The notes beneath the pieces were generated by a model. It ran no database searches, was not told where the DNA came from, and saw only the letters and a program-made list of their open reading frames with translations. The translations under genes and the position numbers were made by a program. From contig CM073596.1 of assembly GCA_037074705.1 (NCBI GenBank), forward strand, positions 20,170,501-20,234,500: a stretch of 64,000 nt of DNA, in the 5' to 3' direction. Shown here one piece after another: positions 52,601 through 62,040 of the stretch; position 1 is the first letter of the stretch, and the number at the start of each line of letters is the position of its first letter. Source of the DNA: Zhengitettix transpicula (lineage: Eukaryota > Arthropoda > Insecta > Orthoptera > Tetrigidae).

Positions 52601-55600
52601 GTATGGTTTTTCTATGAAATTACTAAACCTGAAGAGGTCCCAAAACAATGACGGAACGTCGGTATATTTAATTTTGTGTAAATAAACAATTTATTTGTTT
52701 TATTTATTTATAATATTAAATGCCAGATATTTTTTCATAATATGATCTCTATTTGTTCACTCAAGTTTTCTATTGTATTATTTTTCTTTATTTAAATTCT
52801 GTTTTCTGGCCATTTTTAGCAAAGATTCTATTTTTTTAATATATGTAACAGGTTCTTTAGAACCGGTATTTTACAAAAAAAAAATTGCTCGTCATCGGAT
52901 AAGAACGTTTTCTCATTCCCTAAGCGAATTAGCAATTGTGTATATTTATCACGAAATTCCCGAAATAAACTTCCTTCTTTTCAACCAGTGCTTTATTCTC
53001 CGGTTCAGACAATATGTTAATTGCAGTATGGCATTTTAACTTGTAATTAATAAAATTTACTTAAACTAGCAATACCAAATAAAATATTTTTTAAATACAA
53101 AAATTTTGTTTTTAAATTCAGCGTAGTTATTTGTAACAATGTCTGGAGGTTCTGGGGGCAAGTAATTTAAAATTGTCATTTTTTACTGTCTATACTATTT
53201 TAATATGAATTTGAATTAAACGTTTAGATAGCTTAAATAGTTACACAAATGAAGAATAATATTTTAATGGTCAATCGTGGTTGCAATTATTTGCAAACTC
53301 TTATGAAAAGGACCAGTGATTTGTATAGTTTATTATTTTATATATTTTTCAAAACTCTTCCTTAGTATATGTTTAATATCACTTTAAATTTATATATCGA
53401 TGTAATCGTTATTATATGTAATTCAATAAACAAGGAATAATGTGTTAAATCCCCTGAACTGAAGTTCGCTAATAACAAGACATTTTTAAAATCGAACCTG
53501 ACAATAAGCGAATTTAATTAAAATAGAATTGATGGAAAGCGATCAGTGCTGATGAGAACCGTTTTTAAAAGTAGAACGAACAAATACCCAAATATATGGT
53601 ATAAATCAAATGCAAATCAGCTTAATACAAAAATTATTACACAAGATTAAAAACTTCGTTTTTCGAAGGTCCTAGGTTTTGATAAAGAAGTGTTGGACAC
53701 ATTTCCGGTATTGTATGCATCCGAACTCTGGTCAACGAGTACATAGTTTTTGTACAAATGGGTCACGGCTATTCTTGTATAAACGCTGAAGCAAAAAAAA
53801 ATCTTTACAATTAAATACACCCACATCCACACACACACAAAGTAAAGAAATCGTCAATTTTATCCTGAATGCGTTCGCTTCTTCGTGAGCATCTTCCTAT
53901 TGCATTTGTCCCTCAGGTGAACTCACTGCTTTGTGGTTGGAAAGAGACCATGACTCGCTGGATACGGGAGCCGTAGAAAGGAATTCATTTCGGTTGAACG
54001 TGTGATGGCGATCAGCAAGACCTTGAAGCTCCCTTCATCCGTGCCAAGGTATGGCATATTGCTCGGTACTGCTCAAGGTCCACTGATTCATCAACGTTTC
54101 ATCATAGAGTATTAGATACGGTAACCGGCTTTACGCGGAGAAAGTTAAATGAACACATCCATCTCCAAGGTCCGCTGAGGTTTTCCCGCGCTGTGCGTCT
54201 TGAAAAAGACAGAAGAACTCAAGAGATCTAAGCAAAGTATCATTATATATCCGTATGACACTTTAACTTCAGTGTGAATGGAGTAGAGTAGACGATCTTC
54301 ATCACTCTCGCACGTCTCTTGACATTATCTATAAGATGATGATTGGTTTTTGGAGCAACACAATTAGAACTACGACTTTGTCACAGTTTTCGTCCAATTT
54401 AAAAAGCTTAAATACATACGAGGGTAATCGCAGAAATAGCCAACGAAACAAAGAAAACCTCAAATATATTTATTTCTCAACGTTGTCTCCTTTTCGCTCG
54501 ATAAATTTTTCTCACCAATGTTCAATAGCTTAGATATCCTTATGTGAGATCCATCAAAATCCGTCAACCTCATACTCTCCTTTCTTCTTTGTTGGCTAAT
54601 CTTTTACTACAGACCAATTTCTAAACTTTGGAAAGAGAAAATAATCCAAGGGATCTAAATCTGGGAAAAAAGGTGCGTGAAGAAGCAATTCCAATTAATT
54701 GATTTTGGCCATCGGAAGTGTCAACTGGTGCATCATCGTGATGTAACAACCCTTTCTTTTCGCCCAATGCGGCCGTTGTTTCCTTCACTTGATTTCTTCA
54801 CTCAAACGCTGCAATTACTTCGCATCATACTAGCCGTTGATTGATTTTCTTTTTTTTAATGCAATCAATGAAAAATATTCCACGAGCATCCCGCAAGAAG
54901 CTGACGCCTTGACCTTACCAGCAAATAGAACTGCCTTCACCTTCTTTGGAACCCATTCTTTCCCTTCAGTTTATTGTGAACAGTTCCTTCGTATTAGCTG
55001 TGAAGTAATTGGACCCACGTTTCATCCAACTGTAAGATTTCGACGGCTGTGAAACATCGCCAAACACACTATTGAAACATCCTCTCGACTCTGTCTTTGT
55101 TCCATTGTATGTAATCGCGGCACCCATCATGCGGATAGCTTTCTCGTGTCAAAATTTTCAGTCATCATGCAATGTCTATCGTGTCTGCTTGCTCGCGTAC
55201 TTATGTGGATTTTCGTCACCAATTCTGACGTGCTCACTTCATTTGGTCGACCACGGCGGTGTTCGTCTGAGCAGACTCGATTGAACTTTGCCAACCAATT
55301 TTTTTGTAACCGAAGGTGCAGATTCCCACGGAGTAGAACTAGCTCGACTTTGATATGAAAAATGGAAACATGACTCAAAATATCACTGCAATATTCACTA
55401 TCACAAGTACGAGTGTAGAATAATTTCACTGTACTAAATATCCCGTGTAACTAAACTGCCAATAAATATAATACTGTTTAATTTTACCTTTGAATAATCT
55501 GCTTTTAATGTTTGTTCTAGTTTCTCGGGTTAATTTATATACTGTAATGCCCGTTAAGTGAGGCATTGTTTGTGATTGATAGTCTGGATTGTTGGAGGGG

Positions 55601-58600
55601 CATTATGTAACGTGTTTATTTAGGTTTAAGTTTTTCTTCGTCTTGGAAGTGCTGGTTGTGTGGTCTTGAGAATTCGAAACCGTGCACGTGCGTGTGGGGG
55701 TGGAGAAGACAAATAGCCCACCCAAGTAATTGCGAGTCCTGTCTCGATTGTCGGCTTTGACATGACAGAGTAGTTAGCCATTTGTTGACTACGGAACTAC
55801 AGCTGCGTAATATAAATCTTGTGATAATGTAAGAATCTGTCAACTGGCATTTGCGACGAAGTTTTCGAACAATGGAAAAAGTAAAAGACTGGGAGGATAT
55901 AAGGGAGGAGATAAGCATTTGAGAGTTGGCTGTTCAGCGCTCACCGAAGCTGGTGGATGTGATTAAGAGAGACATTGTTTAAACAGAGTCGTGGTACGTT
56001 GGCTGAGACGACGGTGGCAGTAAGGTCGGCGGTCAGAAAGGACAAAGTTATCGAAAAATTGCTGTGTAAAGTTGTAAGGTAGAGATACAGCAGAATAAAT
56101 TCATCGAGATAGAGCAGAATAAAGTCAACGAGATACAGCAGAATAAATTCATCGAGATACAGCAGAATAAATTCATCGAGATACAGCAGAGTAAAGTCGT
56201 CGAGATATAACAAACTTTCTTTTTCAAACCAACAGTACGTAGTAGAATCTGTGAATTTAATAGAAGCTGTGAAAACCCCACCACTGTGTTCGAAAGGTGA
56301 AAGTATCCTGGGCAGCCGTAAGTAACAAGAGAACAGTAAAATGATTTTTGTAAACCGACTTAAAAGATAATGTCAGATATCGTTCTTTAGTGTTGATAAA
56401 ATAAACTGTTTAAATTTAAAATCCATCTTGTAGTATAAGTTCGTCGATAATTAATTTCGTCTATGTCTAGACGAATAAATATTTCTTTTTAAATTAAATC
56501 TAAATTTTGTGTTCTTTGATTATGTTTAAATGTTCTGCCGTTATCAAACCTAGTTAAGACCCTGAGAGTTTTTTTAATTAAATTGTATAAATTGTACAAA
56601 TCTTTTGTTAAATAAAATTATTTGTTTGTAAAATTAAAATAATCTTTTTATTTAAACGTTCACTTTTTTTGATTATTACATAAATGGCTACCACAACGTG
56701 GGGCAAATAAGTAATTAATTGATCATTACAATACTTTAGCCTTTAATTGAAAGTTTTGATAGTAAGAGTCCTAAATACTTATGGGCGGATGTCTGCAGGA
56801 GGAGTTTGTGAAGAAAGTGCACGACGTCGCGAGGGACGAAGCTGTTCCCGTTACGATGGACCGACACATCTACTTCGTCAACTTCACCTACTTCGACAGG
56901 CAACCGCCAACTTACATCAACCTCGTTCGCGACCCAGTGGACAAAGCAGCGTCCAGGTAAATTAATTTTAACATAACCTTCCAGGGCTTTCTGAAACGTC
57001 TCTTTTAAAGTAATTTTCTAGCCGTTTTCATAATTATACTGCAATTGGGTTCTAAAGATTTTCTTTCGTTATGAATTCAGATTTTATTACGCCAGAGTTA
57101 CTCCTAATCCAAGGAATCCAGATCTGCGAGGCGTTACTAAGAGAAGAACGTCCAGTGTGTTATCTGCGGCCAAGAATTTCGAGCATTGTGTGTCGTCTGG
57201 AATGGAAGAGTGCAGTTTCACATCTGGACAAGTCTACGACCTCACCATTCCGTACTTTTGTGGCCACGAGAAGTGGTGCTTGTAAGTATACAAAAATGCG
57301 CAATCTGCTTCTAAATATATTGTAATGAACAAAATGAAAGGAAATTGAAATTAGCCACCACGTTAGGCGTCAAAAAATGTAATATACAATAATGAATGAA
57401 GTTGAAATTAAACAACTTTTAAAAACTAACAAAATTAATTTAATAAACAAAATTTACTCTTTATTGATATTTAACAATTTATTAATATTATGCCACGGCT
57501 TTGGCAAGAAACTTAATTTCAGGGCCGCCTATTGGGCCTCCAATAAAGATAGTACAACAAAATGAAATTTAAATTTACAAAACACAATTATCCCTAACTT
57601 GAAAATTATTATAATTTTAATGAAATTATTGAAATCTGACAGTAATATTTACAATACAAGGTTTACAGTTGAGAAATGCGTTTGAGTTACATTACCATTG
57701 TCTGGTTATTTGGGGCTCGTGCTCACTTAATTTGATTTTAACATTTCACTATAAGGCCATTTTCACTGATTCAATTGTATTTTTGTTTGCAAAAACAAAA
57801 CACTTTCTGACTATATAATTGTTGGCAGATTTATCTTTACTCGCTGTTTACAGTTCACTCTCTGCTCTCTCTACATATCAGAAAAATCTCTGGTACATGG
57901 TGACAGACATATTGCAACTCAGAACTGGTGACTACTAACACGCCATTATCATCTTCCCAAAACACACTCTCACTGTTGAAGTTCTACATTCTCAATACGG
58001 ACTCTTTAGCCTCCGAAATCACAATTCTCTTCATCGTGCTCCCAGTAATTATTGTAGTATACAAAATATAAAAGGAAATTTTTAGAAAAGTTAACAAAGT
58101 GTCCACATGTTGCAGACAAATTATGTGGTATGCACAAATGAAATAAAAAAAAGGAAGAAAGTTTACATGATTTTACATTGAAGTTAAACAAAAATTCACT
58201 TAAAATTATTTAATTTACAATTTTTGATTTTCAATTGAATTTTGTACATTTATATTTTTAGTAAGTTCCTCAGCTTTAATGAGAATCAAAAACTCCTATA
58301 GGGCCTCTAATAATGATAGTGATTTGCAATTTTCACCAAAGTTACAAGAGAAAAAGTACGACTTTAATTTACAACAACAAAATTTTATAAAAAGAATCTA
58401 ACAACACGAAAAAACTAGAGAAATATGATAAATCTAGAAAAATCTGACAGAGCTATAGAAATCTGGTGGTAAATGATATTTACGTAAAGGCTTACAAAAT
58501 TACGTGTCTACATACCATTTTTATTCAGACCTGCGCTGGTACCGGTTCGTGCACTCGTGGTTATTTTAAATTTAAAGAACAATATTTTATTTACAGGCCA

Positions 58601-60285
58601 TAACACTGATTTCTATATATTTTCTCTTCATAACAATTTCGGCGCCGTTCTACTTTACTGTGGCACGAACTTTACTGTCGTACGTATTGTCACACTCGAT
58701 TTTGCTGTAGAAAATCCCTTTAATACATATCCCGAACGCGACCACCATTGGCCGGTTTGCCACAACAGACTCGCCATGACTACCACGGTCAGGCCCTCCA
58801 AAAAACACTTGTCCGGCTACCACAACAATGCTCTAAATTACATTATACATTGGTAATCTCTACAATATATACATATATATATAAATTAAGGTCTGTGTGT
58901 CTCCTACTCTCCCCAAACCATTCATCCCATTGCGATGAAACTTTGCGGAGTTGTTGTGCGCACCCCCGGAAAGGTCTTTGTTGGGTTTTCGAAGCGTTAG
59001 AAAACTCCTAAGGGGTGAAATTTAAAAACATGCTGAATCGGCCGATATTACCGTCGATTAATTACTTTTCGGGTTCTATGTGATTAATTGTTTCTATATA
59101 CATGTATTTAGTGTATCATTTCAACCACTTAAAACACAAATAATGTATCTTACGTAAATATAACGCATAACAACCGAGATTGATATGAATTCCAGGGTTA
59201 TAGAAGTCAACTAGTTTAATTCTGATATTTACCATACTGCTTCAGCCTCTTGGAGTGGGGATGGAAGGAGGCGATACAAATTTCCGTTTACATTAAAATA
59301 TGTAAACGATTCCTTCAGTCAAATAATGTTTCTTCGTTGGTCTCCAAGCGACATTTGCAAGTCCACCTCCATGAAAGTTACGCAGCAACAACACGACTTC
59401 CGACGTGTATGTTTTTTTTTAAAAAAAGGAGGAACCTAAAGGATAAAACCTTGAAATGAGGTCGAAAATGACCAAATTAGTCAAAAGTTTATGTTTATTA
59501 ATTTTCTTTAATAATATATGAGGCTGTGATTTTTTCTCCCTTAATGTTAGGCAGCAATTCAGCTAAACTAATATTCCAACCGAATCTAATAAAAATAATC
59601 ATTCGTGCTTGCACTCTAAATGATAATTAAATCCATTAATTACATGTAAGACTCCATCAGTAAAATACTGTGTTCCTCCGTACCAAACATAAAAACAGTT
59701 CCTCCACATATCAGAACTCAGCTGGTTCAAATAATTTCTTGAAAAATAACTGTTAACTTGATGTATTTAGACGAAAAGGAAGGTGTTTCGTACCGTTGAT
59801 GTGTATTTGTATGTTTTTTCGTGCATGATTGCAGGGAGCTTAACAACCGCCATGCGGTGGAGAAAGCGAAGGCTAACGTCGAGCGTTACTTCCCCGTCGT
59901 GGGCGTTCTTGAAGAACTCAATGTAACGCTCTCGGTTCTGGAAAATAAGTTACCGTATTTCTTCAAAGGAGTACAAGAATTATACTATAAGGAGTTATTA
60001 GGTGAGTTTGATCATCATAATAACTTAATCTATAAAACTTGTACAGAAGTAACTCAATGCAAATTGGCATCAAGGGTAGTATGATGATTAATTTTCGATT
60101 AGATGAAACAAGAATGATCTTTTTGTGTTGCAGAACCTCACAAGAATAAAAATTCGAAACGGCCGGAAGTTTCGCCTGAGATACGAGCCGATCTGGCGGC
60201 AAATTTGACGTCCGAGTATGAATTTTATTACTGGCTCAGAGCGAGGTTACTCAGCCAGTACAGTGTGCAATCGAATAGCATTTAA
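41194..60285 (+). CDS. pip: pipe / uronyl 2-O-sulfotransferase-like Golgi enzyme (5 exons, 341 aa)
   Basis: Exons 41194-41541, 56799-56956, 57081-57281, 59835-60001 and 60134-60285 join in phase. The product is a type II membrane protein: short basic cytoplasmic end, signal-anchor at about residues 9-27 (LLTLVATALLLISASW), then a luminal sulfotransferase domain. The PAPS 5'-phosphosulfate loop is VLFNHVPKAGGEML (Lys kept, usual Ser is Gly). A conserved His follows (RHIYFVNF), then the 3'-phosphate motif INLVRDPVDKAAS. IPYFCGHEKWC, VGVLEELNVTLSVLE and LPYFFKG match the UST/pipe family. Such enzymes transfer sulfate from PAPS to the 2-O position of uronic acid in glycosaminoglycans; Drosophila pipe sets the embryonic dorsoventral axis. 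Whether this is pipe, UST or an insect paralogue needs a tree. Intron 1 is 15.3 kb. Confidence 0.93.
41542..42956. other. sulfotransferase intron 1, 5' part
   Basis: No gene. Contains a hammerhead-like motif at 41977-42010 (listed separately). Confidence 0.5.
41977..42010 (+). other. hammerhead-like Penelope motif
   Basis: CTGATGATGTC, an A-rich loop, GCGGT, CGAACCGTCG. The core GAAAC is mutated to GAACC, so it is a dead copy. Confidence 0.38.
42957..43480 (-). repeat. three nested partial copies of the family A retroposon
   Basis: Partial 3' ends at 42957-43050 and 43055-43130, then a longer copy 43132-43480 starting after TTTTTTTAGGGCAACAGGC. All in the same orientation. The last keeps the CCCCCGGGCTATA and GGTACTTGTCCCAC segments. 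Confidence 0.85.
43608..43692. repeat. (CT)n-(AT)n compound microsatellite
   Basis: About 19 CT units followed by about 23 AT units, lying between inverted family A copies. Confidence 0.97.
43693..43830 (+). repeat. family A retroposon, 5'-truncated, inverted
   Basis: Starts CTAGCCCGGGGCACCTAG and ends near ATTACCCTATACATAGCCTG, the 3' third of the family. It is inverted relative to 42957-43480. Confidence 0.85.
44071..44163. repeat. 33-bp stem hairpin
   Basis: 44071-44103 (starting AACAGTCACTGGTATTC) and 44131-44163 are reverse complements with one mismatch, around a 27-nt loop. The size would fit a long pre-miRNA-like hairpin or the collapsed ends of a MITE. It lies in intron 1 of the sulfotransferase gene. 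Confidence 0.9.
44164..49740. other. sulfotransferase intron 1, middle
   Basis: 5.6 kb with no supportable gene. The ORF 46819-47139 is the longest but matches no family and has no splice support. A C-run lies at 47332-47342. 49370-49460 resembles 59300-59340 (CCCTCAGTCAAATCATG-type words), an old dispersed repeat. Confidence 0.45.
49741..50340. other. G+C-richer intronic block
   Basis: 49780-50110 is G+C-richer with three overlapping open frames on the plus strand, so length of ORF means little. No family recognised. Confidence 0.35.
50341..50452 (+). repeat. Penelope-type relic related to 60593-60740
   Basis: Shares GAATAAGAAAG, CAATTC, AGACAAAAAAGTGATAAT, ATACCACACA, GTCAGGTGCGA, GAAGA, ATAGAGCG and CACTTGTCAG, in order, with the reverse strand of 60593-60740. 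The segment GCGAAGAAGACCATAGAGCG looks like a decayed hammerhead-like core. Confidence 0.6.
50453..50814. other. intronic gap
   Basis: A+T-rich, nothing recognised. Confidence 0.4.
50815..51655 (-). repeat. longer family A retroposon with three tandem 5' modules
   Basis: 50815-51110 is a standard family A copy (AAGTTACAGGCTACATG start). Its 5' part is then repeated in tandem: the segment GGCAGCTG(G/A)CCGACTGG recurs at 51123, 51297 and 51477, a period of 174-180 bp. Each module also carries AACCAGACAAGGTGTC and TTATCCCGTTCCTTCCTTTT. Confidence 0.85.
51656..52628. other. intronic, unassigned
   Basis: Overlapping ORFs at 51685-51956 and 52036-52327 have no recognised family or splice support. 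Confidence 0.4.
52629..52661 (+). other. hammerhead-like Penelope motif
   Basis: CTGAAGA, GGTCC, a C+A-rich loop, GAC, GGAAC, GTCGGTA. Closely like the copy at 35211-35243, including AATAAACAATTT-type sequence about 20-30 bases downstream. Confidence 0.45.
52662..54539. other. intronic, unassigned
   Basis: A+T-rich to about 53870, then a more balanced stretch 53870-54330 with no recognised coding sequence. Confidence 0.4.
54540..55440 (-). mobile_element. mariner-like transposase relic (different subfamily)
   Basis: Reverse-strand pieces: KNWLAKFNRVCSDEHRRGRP, NEVSTSELVTKIH, then in other frames a DARGIFFIDC segment with the second catalytic Asp (near 54840-54890), HHDDAPVDT (third site, Asn to Asp, near 54735-54750), and PDLDPLDYFLFPKF. 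Many stops and frame changes. No clear terminal repeats are visible, so the limits are approximate. It lies in sulfotransferase intron 1, antisense. Confidence 0.78.
55441..55869. other. intronic, probable outer part of an LTR element
   Basis: Contains G+C-richer sequence 55640-55770 with no recognised family. It precedes the gag-like piece on the same strand. Confidence 0.3.
55870..56215 (+). pseudogene. possible gag-like coding relic of an LTR retrotransposon
   Basis: A start at 55873 reads MEKVKDWEDIREEIS and then stops; downstream frames give ELAVQRSPKLVDVIKRDIV. Further on comes an in-frame octapeptide repeat EIQQNKFI that would form a helical, Gln/Glu/Lys-rich region as in many arthropod gag proteins. 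LTR-like sequence follows at 56216. The gag assignment is inference from layout and composition. Confidence 0.35.
56082..56209. repeat. 24-bp minisatellite, five units plus a partial
   Basis: Units start GAGATACAGCAGAATAAA at 56082, 56106, 56130, 56154, 56178 and a partial at 56202. A 24-bp period keeps frame in both directions. Confidence 0.96.
56216..56712 (+). repeat. LTR-like sequence ending in a PBS-like motif
   Basis: Shares ordered words with the reverse strand of 39470-39570. It ends ATTATTACATAAATGGCTAC and the PBS-like TGGCTACCACAACGTGGGGC (56685-56704). It abuts the second coding exon of the sulfotransferase. Confidence 0.55.
56799..56956 (+). CDS. pip: pipe-like sulfotransferase exon 2
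   Basis: Acceptor GGATGTCTGCAG before GAGGAG; donor TCCAG|GTAAAT; leaves phase 2. Encodes EEFVKKVHDVARDEAVPVTM, the His motif, and the 3'-phosphate-binding INLVRDPVDKAAS. An LTR relic ends only about 95 bp upstream of this exon. Confidence 0.95.
57081..57281 (+). CDS. pip: pipe-like sulfotransferase exon 3
   Basis: Acceptor TTATGAATTCAG before ATTTTATTAC; donor TGCTT|GTAAGT. Encodes FYYARVTPNPRNPDLRG and the paired cysteines (EHCVSSGMEEC, YFCGHEKWC) expected to form luminal disulfides. Confidence 0.94.
57340..58560 (-). repeat. LTR-like relics, inverted, two related segments
   Basis: An inverted PBS-like motif at 57354-57372 (GCCACCACGTTAGGCGTCA) is followed by LTR-like sequence. 57530-57670 and 58290-58500 share GGGCCTC, AATAA.GATAGT, AAATCTGACAG and AAGG.TTACA words about 800 bp apart, so two relics of one family. 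They lie in sulfotransferase intron 3. Confidence 0.5.
58561..58859. other. intronic, unassigned
   Basis: Contains three loosely similar words (CCACCATTGGCCGG, GCCATGACTACCACGG, GGCTACCACAACAATG); no family recognised. Confidence 0.3.
58860..59130 (+). repeat. dispersed retroelement start (family B)
   Basis: After an AT run, CCCATTGCGATGAAACTTTG, TTGTGCGCACCCCCGG, then CTGAATCGGCCGATATTACC. These words are the opening of the same family seen at 9359-9933. Confidence 0.6.
59131..59834. other. sulfotransferase intron 3, remainder
   Basis: 59300-59340 and 59645-59705 share CTCC/TTCC.TCAGT.AAATA words and may be copies of an old repeat. No gene. Confidence 0.4.
59835..60001 (+). CDS. pip: pipe-like sulfotransferase exon 4
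   Basis: Acceptor GATTGCAG before GGAGCTT; donor TTATTAG|GTGAGT; leaves phase 1. Encodes AVEKAKANVERYFPVVGVLE and LPYFFKGVQELYYKELL. One N-glycosylation site (NVTL). Confidence 0.94.
60134..60285 (+). CDS. pip: pipe-like sulfotransferase exon 5
   Basis: Acceptor TTTTGTGTTGCAG before AACCTC; TAA at 60283-60285. Encodes EIRADLAANLTSEYEFYYWL, the family's C-terminal helix, with a second N-glycosylation site (NLTS). Confidence 0.94.
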
Positions 60286-61925
60286 TAGAACCAAAAAAAA
60301 AACACCCAGTAACTTGAAGTTCTGTGTTAAAAAAGGATACAATGTATTGTGACTGTGACCAGTTCATTGAAGCATTTTATTGTGTGATGGTTTGTTTTGT
60401 ATATATCATATGCCAAAGAATGAACACATTTTTTTTGTATATATAAAGTGTTTAGTTATTACCCTTCAGTGTATCTTATTACTAATGTGACATAAACATT
60501 TGTAAATTATTTTATCCGATCAATTTATTTACATTATTTCCAACCCAAATACTCTTGTACGGTGAAAAAGTTTACGTCTAATTAAAAATAATGAATCAGA
60601 AAGTTAGCCGATTCAGACTGACAAGTGAAGTTGTGTCGCTCTAGGATCTTCATCGCACCTGACAAAAGGGACAAGGATTCCAGAAATGTGTGGTATTTAT
60701 ATTATCACTTTTTTGTCCGAATTGGCTAACTTTCTTATTCTCTCTTGTTTCAAGTTCAGTGCCATCTTACTTGTAAGGTTATATCTGTTGAAATGTTTTT
60801 AGGTATTCAATGTATGTGTTATGGAGAACAATGAGGTAGATAAAGTTGAAATAAAAGTATGAAGAAGAACTGTGCTAAACAGAAAAAGCGGGAAAACCGG
60901 AAAGAAATATACTGTTTTAAACAGTGTGTGATCATGTACTTAGCAAGAATAATAAATGATTAGTATGGATAGACAAAAATGCAGTGGAAATGAATAAGAT
61001 AGACTAGAAACTATTAAAGGTAAGACCAAAATGTTAGCTTTGTTCACATATTTTGACCACCGATTGGGACAGTTCTTTGTCTCCCCTTTATTTCATCTTT
61101 ACTTAATTATTCCTCTCCATATCGAAGACAATAGAATACTCAAAATTTCTTTAATACCACAAGTGTCGATAAATTTCAAATCCAGAATAAGGTGTTGCTC
61201 ATATTTGACATAACACAGTAAAATATATGCTTTAATCCTAATTGAAGCATTGAAAGAATTATTATAGGAAAATGTTTTTTAATGATTTATTTTGCCAGAT
61301 AGGAATTATAATTTTTTTTGTTCTACCTCAAAAGTTTTGTAAAACATTGTTTCCTTTGATTGTCCACCAAAATATATATATTGTTGTCTACAGAAGTTGT
61401 ATATAATTTATTTTAAAAAGTTTAAGCAGTTCTCAGTTTACATACATTTATTAAAATAATCATGGAAATATCCTCATAAGGTTTTCACTGAATATGTAAT
61501 GCAGATAAGATTATTTATATAATGAAAATTTTTCACTGCAATTTTTAAGTTTATTTGTCAAATAATTATTATTTAAATGGTAATAAATTAACCCCGGATC
61601 GGTAACAAAAATGGAAAACCTTATTTGATTGATGTAATTTAATAATCTTTCTTATTTTATTGATTTAATTATACAAGTTAAATATATAGGAAAAAATCAT
61701 AATTTTAAAAAGTGAATTAGATATGGGCCCATCAGAAATTGAGATTAATACCTTACTAAAATTTTAATAGTTTGTTTGTATGCAAGATGATTAAATATAC
61801 ATAAGTATAAATCACAAATACAGGCCAAAAAATAAGTAAAATAATGGCCCCAGCAACTGTGTAAACAAAGACTGTATAAAATCTGTATCTTCAGGGACAG
61901 AGTTAAGAATTATAGCACAGCAGTC
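60286..61925. other. sulfotransferase 3' UTR and flank
   Basis: A+T-rich. AATAAA at 60850-60855 is a candidate poly(A) signal 565 bp after the stop. Contains the inverted repeat 60593-60740 (separate). Confidence 0.4.
60593..60740. repeat. inverted repeat with 26-bp arms, Penelope-type
   Basis: 60593-60618 (GAATCAGAAAGTTAGCCGAT start) and 60715-60740 are reverse complements with three mismatches. The interior carries, on the reverse strand, GATGAAGATCCTAGAGCGAC, similar to a decayed hammerhead-like core. Related to 50341-50452. Confidence 0.8.
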
Positions 61926-62040
61926 GGAACACTCTTTAACGAAATAAACCTACTAGATTTAGAACACAGATACAAAGGCCTCAATAGCAGACTCTGGAAT
62001 AAGCTGAAACTAATAGGTTTATTTTGTTAAAGAGTGTTCC
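61926..62040. repeat. 31-bp stem hairpin
   Basis: 61926-61956 (GGAACACTCTTTAACGAAAT start) and 62010-62040 are reverse complements apart from two G/A or C/T differences, one on either side of a paired block. Loop 53 nt. No gene around it. Confidence 0.9.
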
